A DNA stretch of 64,000 nt from Chelonoidis abingdonii (lineage: Eukaryota > Chordata > Testudines > Testudinidae). The position numbers and the translations under genes were made by a program. Of this stretch, positions 33,001-64,000 are shown in pieces. The stretch is from assembly GCF_003597395.2 (NCBI RefSeq), contig NC_133770.1, positions 539,420 through 603,419 on the forward strand. The letters are read 5' to 3'. Below the pieces are notes generated by a model that searched no databases, had not been told where the DNA came from, and worked only from the letters and a program-made list of their open reading frames with translations. The stretch's first letter is position 1; each line of letters begins with the position of its first letter.

Positions 33001-34785
33001 TATGGCCAGAAGAGTATGGGGCTGCTGGGCAGGGCAGGAGCATATAGGGCTGGGGCCTGTCAGGCTAAGTATGGGGCCAGGCTGGGGATGATATATGAGG
33101 CTGGGCCAGGGGTGAGGTATGGGCCCAGAGCCAGGCTAGCAATTATATATGGGCCCAGGGCTGGGCTGGGTGGGCATGGGGCCAGGGATGATGTATGGGC
33201 CTAGGGCTGGGATGATGTATGGGCTCAGGGCTGGTCCAGGTGGGCATGGGGCTGAGCCGGGGATGATGTATGGGCCCAGGGCCGGGCTGGGTGGGCATGG
33301 GGCTGGGCCGGGGATGATGTATGGGCCCAGGGCCGGGCTGGGTGGATGTGGCTGGGTCTGGGGATGATGTTATGGCCCAGGGGGCGTGTGGGCAATGGGG
33401 CTGGGCCGGGTTATGTATGGTATGGGCCAGGGCTGGTCCGGTTTTTGTATATGTGGGTCATGGGTGCTGGTGCTGGGATGATTGTATGGGCCCAGGGCCT
33501 TGGGTACTGAGGTGAGTGGGCATGGGTCTGGGCTGGGGTGATGTGTATGGCCCAGGGCTGGTCCAGGTGGGGCATGGGGCCAGAGTATGATATGTATGTG
33601 TACTATGGGCTGGTCCTCAGTGAGTGCTGGCGATGGGGCAGATGATGATGTATGGGCTAGGGCTGGGCTGATGTACGGCCTAGGGCTGGGCCAGGTGGGC
33701 ATGGGGTCTGGTCCGGATGATGTATAGGTGTCCAGGGCTAGTGGTTGCTGGTTGTTAGGTGGGTGGCGTAGTGGGCAGGTGTGTATGGGCCGTAGGGCTG
33801 GTGATGTATGGGCCCTAGGGTTGGATCCATGATGTGGCTGTATGGGCTGGGCCAGTGGTGTGATGTTATTGTGGCGTGCCTTTTTTGTGAGGGTCTTCCA
33901 TGTGGGGTCGATGTGGGCTTGATGTTGGCGTACGTTATTGATTCTAGGCGATAATGAATGTATGAGCCAGAAGGCCGGCTGTGGCATGAGGACTTGAAGA
34001 CAGGCGTAGATGTATGGGCCGGGCCGGGCTGGGTGGGCATGAGGCTGGGCCGGGTGATTGATATGGACGGCCAGGGCGGGGGGCGGGCCGATAGTGGGCA
34101 GCGGCTGGGCTGGCCATGGGGCGTGCGGGATGAATGTATGGGCCCAGGGCCGGGCTGGGTATGGGCATGGCTGGGCCGGGGATGATTAGGGCCAGGCCGG
34201 GGCTGGAGGTGGGCATGGCGGGCTGGTGCAGGGGATGATGTAGGCCCAGGCTGCCGGAGCTGGTGGGATCATCATGGCGCGCTGTGCGCCGCGGGATGTG
34301 TATGGCCCAGGGCCTATACGGGCCCAGGTGTGGGGGCATAGGGCTACCGGCCTCGGCGGATGATGTATGGCCAGCAGGGCTGGTGGTGGCCATGGGGCAT
34401 GAGCCCATGGGGGCCTGGTATGTATGGGCCCAGTGGCTGCGGGTTTTCCCGGACTGGTGGCATGGACTGGGCCGGGGATGATGTATGGGCCAGGGCTGGT
34501 CCTGGTGGCATGGGGCTGGGCCGGGGATGATGTATGGCCCAGGGTCAGGGGGGTGGGCATGGGGCTGGGGTCAGGGATTATGTATGGGCCTAGGGCTTGG
34601 GCTGACTGATGTTTATGGGCTCGAGGACTGGGCTGGTGCGGCATGAGTCGGGTTGGGCTGATGTATGGGGTCCATGGCTGGGACTGGGTGGCCATGGGGC
34701 TGGGCAGGCTGATCTTATGGGCCTAGGGCCGGGCTGAGTGGGCAATGAGGCTGGGCCGGGGATGATGTATTGGCAGGATGTATCA
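33000..34785. repeat. 51-bp VNTR, about 33 copies
   Basis: The core unit is GATGATGTATGGGCCCAGGG, CCGGGCTGGGTGGGCATGGG and GCTGGGCCGGG (51 bp, seen regularly at 33180-33370). Beyond 33370 the units are diverged and broken by one-base indels. Where regular, the plus frame repeats the 17 residues GMMYGPRAGLGGHGAGP, but there is no sign of a gene. Confidence 0.9.
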
Positions 34786-34789
34786 GATC

Positions 34790-34970
34790 GCACAAGATTA
34801 AACAAGACAGGAATTTCCTCAGCACCATCATGGCTTTAATTTGGCTGCCAATGACTCAAATCCAGCCGCGCAGAATAAAAGTTGTCAGAGCCGCAGCCCT
34901 AATGATTTCTTGCCACTGTAATCAAGGCAGCTTGTCGGAGGGAGGATGATTAATGGGTCCCCAGAGGAGC
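34790..34970. other. Possible conserved non-coding segment
   Basis: An AT-richer block right after the VNTR with CATGGCTTTAATTTGGCTGC, AATGACTCAAATCC, GCAGAATAAAAGTTGTC, CCCTAATGATTTCTTGCC and GATGATTAATGGG. It is non-repetitive and non-coding. Confidence 0.3.
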
Positions 34971-35279
34971 CTGCCAGTCCCTTCTCTGCCATTTGCACTA
35001 ATGCAGCGCCAGAACTTCGCCAAACCGGGGGCACAGCAACCGGCCTGGGGCTTGGGGCAGAGCATGGGACCACGTTGGGGATCCCGGCTGGGCGCGGACG
35101 GGGCACGAAGGGCTGAGGGTGTGCAGGGCTTGAAGTGGGGCAGGGGAGAGGAAGTAGGGGGGAGGAATGGAGTGGGGGAGGAAGGTAGGAGGGGAGGCGG
35201 GGTAGATGCGTGGGTGGCGGGAGGGTGGCTCGGAGAGGAGTGGGGAGGGTGGGGGGTGGGGCAGGCCCCGTGAGAAAAT

Positions 35280-36170
35280 AACCCCAACGCTATACTATAC
35301 AAATATGATGGGAGGCTAATTTACGCTACAATTAATCAGGAAAACGATCTTGGCCATTCATCGTGGACAGTTCTCTGAGGATGTCCACGCAGTGCGCAGA
35401 GTGCGGTCAAAAAAAAGCAAACAGGATGTTAGGAATCATTAAAAAGGGATAGAGAATAAGACTATTTGGGAAAAAAAATATATTTACTGCCCTGTTATAA
35501 AATCCATGAGACGCCACATCTCGAATACTGTGTACAGATGTGGTCTCCTTATCTCAAAAAAGATATATTGGCGACTAGAGAAGGTTCAGAGAAAGGCCAA
35601 CTAAATGATTATGGGTTGGAAGCGGTCCCATATGAGGAAAGATTAAAGAGGCTAGGCCCTTCAGCTGGAAAAGAAGAGACTAAGGGCGGATATGATAGAG
35701 GTCTATAAATCATGAGTGATGTGGAGCAACGTGATAAGGAATAAGTTATATTGAACTTCTTCCATAATACAAGATACTAGGGTGTCACCAATGAACATTA
35801 ATAGGTAGTAAGGTTTAAAACAAATACCAAGAGAAGTTCTCCTTCACACAGCGCACAGTCAAGCTGTGGAACTCCTCACCTGAGGAGTTAGGTGAAGGCT
35901 GGACTATAACTAGGCGTTTAAATGGACTGGATAAATTCATGGTGGCTAAGTCCATAAATGGCTATTAGCCAGGATGGGTAAGGAATGGTGTCCCTAGCCT
36001 CTGTTTGTCAGAGGGTGGTGATGGACGGCAGGAGAGAGATCACTTGATCATTGGCTGTTAGCTTCACTCCCTCTGGGGCACCTGGCATTGGCCACTGTCG
36101 GTAGACAGGATACTGGGCTGGATGGACCTTTGGTCTGACCCAGTCTGGCCCCTCTTACGTTCTTAAGGGA
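35280..36170 (+). mobile_element. LINE 3' end (CR1/L2 clade, plus)
   Basis: The frame 35466-35708 encodes HLEYCVQMWSPYLKKDI and, shifted, PYEERLKRLG. Further on GTGGAACTCCTCACC, GCTATTAGCCAGGATGGGTA and the tail GGACCTTTGGTCTGACCCAG with CTTACGTTCTTA. This is the region downstream of the reverse transcriptase. It is decayed. Confidence 0.88.
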
Positions 36171-36174
36171 TGGG

Positions 36175-38550
36175 CAGCGATAGGAATAAGCTGGAGGGAT
36201 GTGGAGGGGAGGAGGCAGGAAGGGAGGGACTGGGGCAGGGATACGAGTGGGGAGGAGGGGTGGGGCAAGTGCTAGCCATCAGGGGGGAGGGATAGCCCTG
36301 ACCTGGGTGTAGGCGCTGCCCCATTCCAATGCCCCCAACGAGTGGTGCTTGGTAGGGGCAGGGGGTGCCTGCCCTTCCCCAGGAGCTGCCCTCCCCTCCT
36401 TTGTCCCAGCTGTCCCTGCCGGCCGTTGCCCAGCCTCTCCATGTGGCCGGGCAGCCACAGCTGGGAGCCCAGGCCTGAGGCAGACTGTCCCCCTGCGTGC
36501 CAGGCCGTGCCTGGAAGGGCAGCCCAGGCTAGGGTCCGGGGGACCTGCTCAGATGCAGTTGGTTTCTGCCTCATCTTGACAGCCCCCGTGCGATTCACAG
36601 GCCGTGCAGCAGGGCAGCCTGTGACCCGCTGGCGTGTGGGGGTGGACACCCAGCCCAAGCCCTGGGGACGAGCCTGTGAGGGCACCAGCTGCTCGCGGGC
36701 ATAAGCCAGGCCCAGGGGCCCAAGCTGGGCATTGTGCTGAGCCGACAGGCCAGGCCTGCGTGGCCCCTCCGGAGCGGCACTGGCACCGTGCCCCAGGTCT
36801 GTGGTGATACTGACCTGGCCACCCGGAACTGGAACTGCCCAGCACCTGGGATCCATAGCACCACGCTGGCTCCAGCCATCCCTCACCAGGGCATCTCCAG
36901 AGCCCCGAGGTGCGGGGCCTGTCAAGCCAGCACGGCCCCCTTCTCCTCAGGGGCCCGAGGAGAGCGCAGGGAGGCAGTGGGCCACCAGATCCCACCTCCT
37001 GCCAGGGCTCCAGTGTGCAGCAGAGGGGTCCCAGCATTGGGCCCAGCTCCCCCTGCAGCTGCCTCTCCCTGACCCACCGAGCTGCTCTGGGCTAACGCTG
37101 GCACTGCCCAGGCACTGGTGGCAGCATGATCCACTGGGGCCGCTCAGCCACTTCCTCAGCACCCAATGGGGATGGGCCCCTGGCGCTGACCTGGGAGGGC
37201 CTGGAGGCTAATGGCTGTGAGGGGCTCACATGCTGTGTGGCTTGCTCAGCCCCATACGTTCCCTCACCCCATCACTGCTCCATTTCCCTAGCACCTTGGG
37301 TGGCAACATCTTCCCTGCGTGGCCCCTTGCGTCCTCACTAGCACTGGGCATCGTGCCCTGCCCGGGAAAGGCGTAGACTCCTGCTGCAGTTGTGTGGTAT
37401 GTGCTGCAGGCATGCCCGGGGCGGGGGGCCTGCACTCACGCTGCCCTCAATGGTTCCTGGTCTCGGAGGCAGAAACAGAGGCACAGCCCAGCCTTGTGGA
37501 GCCTCAGTTGGAGTTTAATTTGGGTCATGGCTTACGGGCACGTCTGAAGGCCAAACCCACGGGTCTCATGTCCCCGCTTGCTCCACGAGCTTCTCACCTG
37601 GCACCACTGTTGTGATGGGTGTACAAGCAAGGGCAGTCAGAGGACATGCCGTGGGACCCCAGATTGGAGAGTTGTCAGCTCTGCAAGGGCCGGGCCATGA
37701 CTGGTTCAGCCAGTTAGCCGGGCAGAGAGGCCCCATGTGCCGATCGCCAGCACTGGCTGCCCAGCTGCAGTAGCCGACAGGTTACATTCATGCTAGCAGC
37801 ACAGCAGGGCAACGGAGCAGTTCCTCCCGCCTCAGCCTATCATCGCTCTGGGACCGGTGTTTCCTACCCTCCCTGGGCAAATTAAGGCTCAGCTGTGAGG
37901 CTCCCAAATCCAGAAGTGACCCCGTGGCCCCCTGCCTGCCACCTAGAGCCCTCGGAGGGGTTTACGGCTGGCTAGCAGCTCCCCCATTTGCTCCTATTCC
38001 CCTCCTGCCCGGCGCTGCCTCGCTCTCCCAATCACAGGGCTGGGTTTAGCTCCCACCCTGTTACCCAGGGACCCCTGACTGGCCCTTCCAGAGTCTAGTG
38101 GGTGCTTGGGCAGCCTCTGGCCTGTAACGACCATTCCCTTCGCTCTGCTCGTCTGTTCCCAGTTCAGGGTCTCTGAATCCCCAGGGCTCGCTGGCTCCCT
38201 CGGAGCTGGTGCAGCCCGCTGGCCCAGCCACAGCTCCTAGTGCCCAGGTGATTGCCTGTTCCTGGGCTGTGCAATCATGGATGTGCAGTGACAGCCCACA
38301 GCCCTGCCTGTGCAGCGCGGGGGGGGGGTGGGGAGGGGCTCGTGGCATTCGCAAAAGGCCCCATAGCGCCTGCTCACCACATCTATACCTGGCGCGCCCC
38401 TGTGCCAGGCCTCCTGGCTGCACCCTTCCATGCCCAGGGCGATGGACAAGCCGAGGCCTCAGCACCTGGGGGCCCGGTGCCACTGCTGGCCATCAGGGGT
38501 GCAGGCCGGGCTGAATGTCTGTGGGGGCGGGCACAGAGAGGCTGGGCTGG
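36175..38550. other. GC-rich region downstream of AGAP3, no recognised gene
   Basis: Several overlapping frames up to 217 codons occur on both strands, as expected for GC-rich DNA. None has a recognisable domain or splice structure. GBX1, the next gene in mammals, is not recognisable here. Confidence 0.5.
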
Positions 38551-38564
38551 CAGGAGGAGGGAGC

Positions 38565-38570
38565 TTTATT
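38565..38570 (-). promoter_or_regulatory. AGAP3: AATAAA polyadenylation signal of AGAP3
   Basis: TTTATT on the plus strand reads AATAAA on the minus strand, about 1.06 kb after the AGAP3 stop codon. It is the only canonical hexamer I noticed in this stretch. Confidence 0.6.
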
Positions 38571-39069
38571 GGCCGTTATCTCCTGGGCTGCAGGTCACAC
38601 ACACAGGGCAAAGAACCAGTATTTACAGTGCGTCCATATAAATATTTCCAATGTACATTTTATACACGCATAGCGGAGCCACCCCAGAAGCGGTGTCCCA
38701 AGTCTGAGGGCCCAGCACGTGGTGTAGGCTCGGGCAAGGCCACCAGAGAACCTGTCTCCCCTCCCCACGCTCAGCCAGAGACCAGCCCCCTGGCAGGGCA
38801 GCAGGAGTTGGGCACGAGCCATGGGGAAGGCCAGGGAGTCTCCAGGGGAACAGACACAGCCAGGAGGGTCCCAGAGCGGGTCAGTCCCTCTCCTCTCCTG
38901 CTTGCAAGCGAGGGGCCGCGGATGCCCAGAAGGGCGATTCCCTTTGCAGTTGTAGGCAGAGGAAGCAGCGAGGCCACAGCACGGAGCTGGGCTCCATCCT
39001 ACAGTGATGCCAGCCAACATGCACACAGCCCCCTGAGCCTGGCACCCATGGGGGGGCAGGGAAGGATGC

Positions 39070-39415
39070 ACAGAAACTGCCTCCATGTATGGGATGGGGC
39101 AGACAGGAACTGTCCCTGAACCAGGTAGTGGGGGAGACAGGAACTGTCTCTCTGCACCGGGGTGGAGGAGGCACACAGGGACTCTCTCTGTACCAGTTGA
39201 GGGGGCAGTAGGGGCAGACAGGAACTGTCTCTCTGTACCAGGGGGAAGGGGGGCAGGCAGGAACTGTCCCTGTACCAGGTAGAGGGGAGCCAGGAACTGT
39301 CTCTCTGCACAGGGTAGGAGCGCACAAGGACTGTCTCTCTGTACCGGGGGGGAGGGGGAGCACACAGGGACTGTCTGTACCAGGTGGGGAGCAGGGGGTG
39401 CATAGGAACTGCCTC
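39070..39415. repeat. Degenerate minisatellite in the AGAP3 3' UTR (about 40-45 bp)
   Basis: The motif ACAGGAACTGTCTCTCTG, followed by a CACC/TACC-AGGG stretch with variable G-runs, recurs about eight times with irregular spacing. Long open frames here on the minus strand arise from the repeat and are not genes. Confidence 0.75.
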
Positions 39416-39628
39416 CCCATACGGGATGTGGGTGCCAGACAGGGGAACCCCTTCTCCTGCAAGGGCACCTCTGCGCGTGGAGCAGTTCAGCTGGGGTGTT
39501 GGCCACAGGTTGCACCATGGCAGCCCCACTGCTCCTGTGAGATCCCTGGCACCAGGAGCAGTGTCTGGCGGGGCTGGGAGCCCCCACTGTCTTGCGGCTC
39601 GGAGCGGGAGGCCGGCCCGGCAGGATGG

Positions 39629-59475
<19,847 letters not shown>

Positions 59476-59534
59476 CTATGGAGAGAGACAGAGACGGCAA
59501 CGTTTAGAGACTCCAGCACCACCATGCTCAGACC

Positions 59535-60525
59535 TGCTTGACTCCCTCCCACAGAGACAGGCCAAGACACCCCACCCTGCCCCACAGAGATGCCCCAAAC
59601 ATCTCCCCCTGCTCCTGTGTCACAGAGATGCCCCGGACATCCCCGCCTGCTCCTACGCCACAGAGACGCCCCGAACATCCCCACCTGCTCCTACGCCACA
59701 GAGACACCCCGAACATCCCCGCCTGCTCCTGTGTCACAGAGATGTCCTGAACATCCCCACCTGCTCCTACGCCACAGAGATGCCCCTAACATCCCTGTCT
59801 GCTCCTGTGCCACAGAGACGCCCCGAACATCCCCGCCTGCTCCTACACCAGAGAGACGCCCCGAACATCCCCACCTGCTCCTACATCAGAGACGCCTCGA
59901 ACATCCCCGCTTGCTCCTGTGCCACAGAGACGCCCCAAACATCTCCGCCTGCTCCTGTGCCACAGAGATGCCCCGAACATCCCCGCCTGCTCCTGTGCCA
60001 CAGAGATGCCCCGAACATCCCCGCCTGCTCCTACACCAGAGAGATGCCCCGAACATCCCCACCTGCTCCTACGTCAGAGACGCCTCGAACATCGCCGCTT
60101 GCTCCTGTGCCACAGAGACACCCCAAACATCCCCGCCTGCTCCTGTGCCACAGACACGCGCAGAACGTCTCTGCCTGCTCCTGTGCCACAGAGACGCCCC
60201 GAACATCCCCGCCTGCTCCTGTGCCACAGAGATGCACCGAACTTCCCCGCCTGCTCCTGTGCCACAGAGACGCCCCGAACATCCCCGCCTGCTCCTGTGC
60301 CACAGAGATGCCCCAAACATCCCCGCCTGCTCCTGTGCCACAGAGACGCGCAGAACTTCCCCGCCTGCTCCTGTGCCACAGAGACGCCCCGAACATCCCC
60401 GCCTGCTCCTGTGCCACAGAGATGCCCCAAACATCCCCGCCTGCTCCTGTGCCACAGAGACGCGCAGAACTTCCCCGCCTGCTCCTGTGCCACAGAGACA
60501 CTCCAGTCGCCCTACCCTGGCCCGT
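59535..60525. repeat. 38-bp minisatellite next to an AGAP3 exon, about 25 copies
   Basis: The unit contains ACAGAGATGCCCCGAACATC and CCCGCCTGCTCCTGTGCC. Variants of 36-39 bp occur. It begins about 60 bp upstream of the AGAP3 exon acceptor at 59476. Proline-rich open frames up to 578 codons here come from the repeat and have no domain similarity that I recognise. Confidence 0.9.
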
Positions 60526-60909
60526 AGAGACAGCCCCAGACACCTCACCCTGTCCCACAGAGACATCCCGAACATCCCTGCCCGCTCTTGTCTCACAGAG
60601 ATGCCCCAAACACCCCCACCTGCGCCCACCCATCAGACATGTCCCAGCTGCCCCCCACTCCCCAGACAGGCCCTGGGACACCCCACCCTGCTCCACGAGT
60701 TGGGCCCTGTCCCCAGAGGGAGGTAGGGTGGCTGTTGGAGCACACACCTGCTGGGAGTCCCACCTAGGCCCTGCTCAGGCGCTCTGCTGCAGCTGGCAGC
60801 CATCACCAGGCCCAGCGCAGGACTCCTCCTCCAGGGGAGACGACTGGGCTGCCCCTCTCAGGAGCCCGAGTAGGATGGGCTCCAGAGGCTGCTGATACGG
60901 AGCTGAAGA

Positions 60910-61150
60910 AGCCGTATCCCCGGTAGCAACGCACCAAATTTATCCTCAATCATACTGTTCCTTACAATTAATAGCAGAATTAGAAACAATCAGGGAGCTG
61001 CCTAATTACTGTCAATTAGAGCGCGCTAATCAAGCTCCGCTCACACATACACACGCTGCCGCTGCACTCACCATTAAATGTCAAATTTCATTAGAGACCA
61101 GCAACAAAATCAAAAGCCTGACATTCAATTTCAGCAGCGCACACAGCACA
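60910..61150. promoter_or_regulatory. Homeodomain-site-rich island, candidate enhancer
   Basis: A non-repetitive AT-rich block containing TTACAATTAATAGCAGAATT, GCTGCCTAATTACTGTCAAT, TAGAGCGCGCTAATCAAGC, ACCATTAAATGTCAAATTTC, CATTAGAG and GACATTCAATTTC, at least seven ATTA/TAAT cores in about 240 bp. It lies upstream of the most 5' visible AGAP3 exon. The motif density is plain; conservation and function are inferred. Confidence 0.45.
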
Positions 61151-63590
61151 GGCTTCCAATCAGCATAAAAATGCAGACTCCGGGGAAGGCAGTGAGGTGC
61201 GAGCGCCTCGCTCCGCAGTTAACCCTCTCTGAAATACGCTCCTGCCTTCCCTGAAGGCCAGGTGCTGGGCCTCTCTCCAAGTCCTGGCCCAACGCCCCCG
61301 AGAAGCTCCCTCTCTGCTGCTTTGACCCCCTCCCCTTTGACCTCCGGGCACTGGGCTGGAACTCAGGGGATTCCGGTTCCAGTCCAACCCTGCTACTGAT
61401 CCCCATGGGGACCTTGGCCAAGTCGCTTCCTTTCTCTCGGCCTGTCCCCCCATCTGTTAAGTGTGGTTAGACCGGGAGCTTGGCCCACAGCGTGCCCAGC
61501 GCTCTGCGGGACAGCCCCCATCCAAACAGCGCAGTACTGGCAGGATGGAGAAGGCTGGGACAGCCTCACGAGGTAGCAACCAGGGCCCTTTAACACTAGC
61601 TAGGATACAGCGCTGCGGAACACCCCTGCTCTGCCCTGGCTAAGGGATTGGGAGGGCCCCAAGCTCTGTCTACAATGCAGAGCCTATTCCAGCAGGACCC
61701 CTAGTCTGGACACAGCATACACTCACAGAAGCGTTTCCGTCAGCACAGCAGTAACAGCACTTCCCTGAATGATGTCAGCTATGCTGACAGATGCCCTCAT
61801 CCCTTGGGATAGCTGTCAGTCAGGGGTCTGGTTTTCACACTCCCTGACCAGAGGAGCTGCGCCAGCCTAACTTTTACGGGTTGCTCAAGCCCTGGTATAA
61901 AAGCGTCTCTCTCTCTAGTGTCTCACGCTCACCCCCAGTGGAGACGCACAGTAGCGGGGGGTTTCTGCCACAGTTATCCACAGAGAAAGAGTTCACAGAG
62001 TTGACAATTAAGGCAGCTGAGTCTAATAAACTGAATCAATTCACCAAACCAACCACTCACACCAGGGCAGGGACACAGTTTCTTGGCACTGGAAATGGCT
62101 GCTTCCCAGACACAGGGAGGAGGTGCTGTGCTTGGCGTAGGCCCGAGACACACACAAGCTGGTTCAAGAATCCCTGGGCCTGGTCTACCCAGAATGTTGC
62201 ACCAGTGTAACCAATGGTGCCACGTGAACCAAGTCAGCTAACGCAGCACTGCTGTGTGCAGGGGGACGGGCCCTGGCAGGGCAGCCTGCCCCGGTATCTA
62301 AGCGGAGACAAACAGCTCAGTCACTTCCCTCCCTGCTCCGCTCCTGGTGCCTTGCTGCTCAGTGTGTTCCAGCACCCGTTGTCTCGGGCAGCGCCTCCCC
62401 ATAGGTAGCAGGTCCGGGGTGGGCATCTCCCAACATCCGCCCTGTTAGAGGTGGATGCAAAGGAGTCTTTTAGCTACTTTGCAATGTCCTTAGCCTCCAT
62501 AACTCTGTCCTCCCTGCAATGACCCCGCTGGTTCTCTTGTGGGTGCCTTCCTTCTGATTCTCCCACAGACCAAGAGCCCTGGGCATCCCTGTGCAGTGGA
62601 GCCCTGGGGCACATGCAGGGAAGGGGACAGGGCTGTGTGCCAGCTCTCTGCTCCTCAGCTCACCTGGACCCCTGGGGCTCGCTTCGTGGATTTGATCTCT
62701 GACAGGACCCTTCCCCCAGCTCCCTTTTCCCCCACCCCTTCACACAGCTGAGCCCAGTTGTGAGGCTGGTGCACAGATGGCGGGATGCAGGAAAGGGAAG
62801 GCTGCTCTCCTGTCGTAACAGTGACAATACCCCACTGCTCTATGGCTCTGGGCAGGGTCAGCCCAGAAAATGACCAGGAAAGTGGAACTGACCTGCTAGG
62901 CCGAGAAGGATGCTCCCTCCCCGGTTCACCTTGCCTGTTCTTGTCTCCCCTTTGGCTGGGTTACAGACTATGAGTGAGGTTCTGTCTGTCCCACCAGAAC
63001 CCGCTGGGTGGCCAGAGCGGTGGGGAGCTCCCTGCGGAGCAGACATGCACTCAGCAGCTCCTTCAGATACACAATTAGCTCTGGAGCCGAGATCTCCACC
63101 CCCTGCAAGTCACCGTGAATTGGCAGCGACTTGTTCCCTATTTGTATCAATCTTGGGGTTACTTTGCATGAAATGAGTGGATTGCTCGGGGTGGCAGCAA
63201 GCAGAGGCAGCTCTGTCATGTGGAACATGAGCAGAGAGGCTACCACGCCCCTCCGGGAGCTCCTGGACCAGGGTGGGATGCAAAGTGACCTGCCCTCCCT
63301 CCCCCCAGCAACAGCATGTGCCAAGCACAGCCCCTGCCAGCCTCTGCAAGTGGGCTGACAAATAGCAGCTTGCTGAGCAGCTCTAGCGTGTGACGGGGCC
63401 CCCATACATCATCACAAAGGCACCTGGCTGTGGGGTGGGGGTAGATTCCACCCCAGCCCACCACCCACCTCTGCGTGTGTGTGAATTCCAGCACTGCCTG
63501 ATCACTGGCCTACTAAAGAGAGCATGTGTGTGCGAGGACATGCACAGAGATGTTACAATGATGAGTGGCTTGCCCACACACGGGTAGGAG
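61151..63590. other. 2.4 kb without a recognised gene
   Basis: Neither strand shows an AGAP3 exon, an RNA gene or a recognisable transposon. The short open frames lack splice context and family motifs. It is presumably AGAP3 intron or upstream sequence. Confidence 0.5.
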
Positions 63591-64000
63591 CCCTGCAGTA
63601 TTGGGATGGGTGGCTCCCCCATTTCTTGAGGGACCCTAAGGGGTCGGGGTAGGCAGCACCCTCATGTCTGGGGGAACCCTGTGGTATCGCACTGGGTGGC
63701 TCGCCCATGCCCAGGGAGACACTTACACTATCGGGGTGGGCGGCTCCCCCATGCCCAGGGAGACACCTGCAGTATCGGGGTGGGCAGCTCGCCCATGCCC
63801 AGGGAGACACCTACGCTATCGGGGTGGGCGGCTCCCCCATGCCCAGGGAGACACCTACGCTATCGGGGTGGGCGGCTCCCCCATGCCCAGGGAGACACCT
63901 GCAGTATCGGGGTGGGCGGCTCGCCCATGCCCAGGGAGACACCTGCAGTATCGGGGTGGGCGGCTCCCCCATGCCCAGGGAGACACCTGCAGTATCGGGG
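63590..64000. repeat. 44-bp minisatellite running off the window end
   Basis: The unit contains CCCAGGGAGACACCTGCAGT, ATCGGGGTGGGCGGCTCCCC and CATG. About nine copies are present. The first units are diverged and those after 63700 are nearly identical, and the array continues past base 64000. Confidence 0.9.

Larger units (their letters stand above)
38551..39628 (-). other. AGAP3: AGAP3 3' untranslated region
   Basis: This region follows the AGAP3 stop codon on the minus strand. Its left end is inferred from the AATAAA at 38570-38565. An A+T-rich segment at about 38610-38680 sits just before the signal and contrasts with the GC-rich surroundings. It contains a degenerate minisatellite (39070-39415). 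The extent is inferred from the signal, not from transcript evidence. Confidence 0.65.

Noticed and set aside
36272..37211. Overlapping frames of 136-217 codons on both strands as a gene downstream of AGAP3
   Set aside because: No recognisable motif, no consistent splice sites, and equal open frames on both strands as expected from GC content.
38595..39587. 330-codon minus-strand frame before the AGAP3 poly(A) signal
   Set aside because: It lies in the 3' UTR and its repeated VQRDSSCLP wording comes from the minisatellite.

Overview
This is vertebrate (amniote) nuclear DNA, most likely from a turtle, less likely a crocodilian. The grounds are CR1-type LINE tails ending in ATTCTATGATTCTATG-like repeats, a Penelope-like element with a GIY-YIG domain and the inverted termini common in turtles and crocodilians, several chelonian-type LTRs, split genes with GT-AG introns, and many GC-rich minisatellites. 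Nothing looks bacterial, and the long open frames in the satellites are not genes. There are two assembly marks: a single N at 25297 and an N gap at 53071-54068.

One host gene is supported: the 3' part of AGAP3, an Arf GTPase-activating protein, on the minus strand. Six exons run 59475 -> 39629 (59475-59314, 43134-42980, 42428-42338, 41953-41731, 40688-40433, 39847-39629). All have GT/AG junctions and matching phases, and together they give about 367 residues: the basic insert of the split PH domain, the second half of the PH domain, a complete ArfGAP zinc finger, two ankyrin repeats and the C-terminus. A 3' UTR follows, with AATAAA at 38570-38565. The GTPase-like domain and the first half of the PH domain should lie to the right of the window. 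A 16 kb intron (43135-59313) holds most of the right half: a 77-bp satellite interrupted by a hAT MITE and an LTR, several minisatellites, and islands of AT-rich sequence that look like conserved regulatory DNA.

Layout. 1-6150: old LINE fragments, an LTR, and a non-autonomous hAT element with target-site duplication (TSD). 6149-13560: two diverged copies of one block (minus-strand CR1 reverse transcriptase carrying a hAT MITE) flanked by fragments of LTR family 1. 13590-16060: CR1 pieces. 16065-18537: a Penelope-like element with 83-bp inverted ends. 18585-30590: LTRs, CR1 and an unidentified retroelement ORF region, arranged as a tandem plus inverted duplication joined at the single N. 30990-36170: two LINE 3' ends, an LTR and a 51-bp VNTR. 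36175-38550: GC-rich sequence without recognisable genes. 38551-59475: AGAP3. 59535-64000: minisatellites, a strong enhancer-like island at 60910-61150, and unannotated sequence.

No new multi-gene system was found. The most useful leads are the putative regulatory islands in the AGAP3 intron, the Penelope-like element with near-complete inverted ends, the dense clustering of minisatellites in one gene, and the signs that 21-30 kb and 6-13 kb are partly misassembled.
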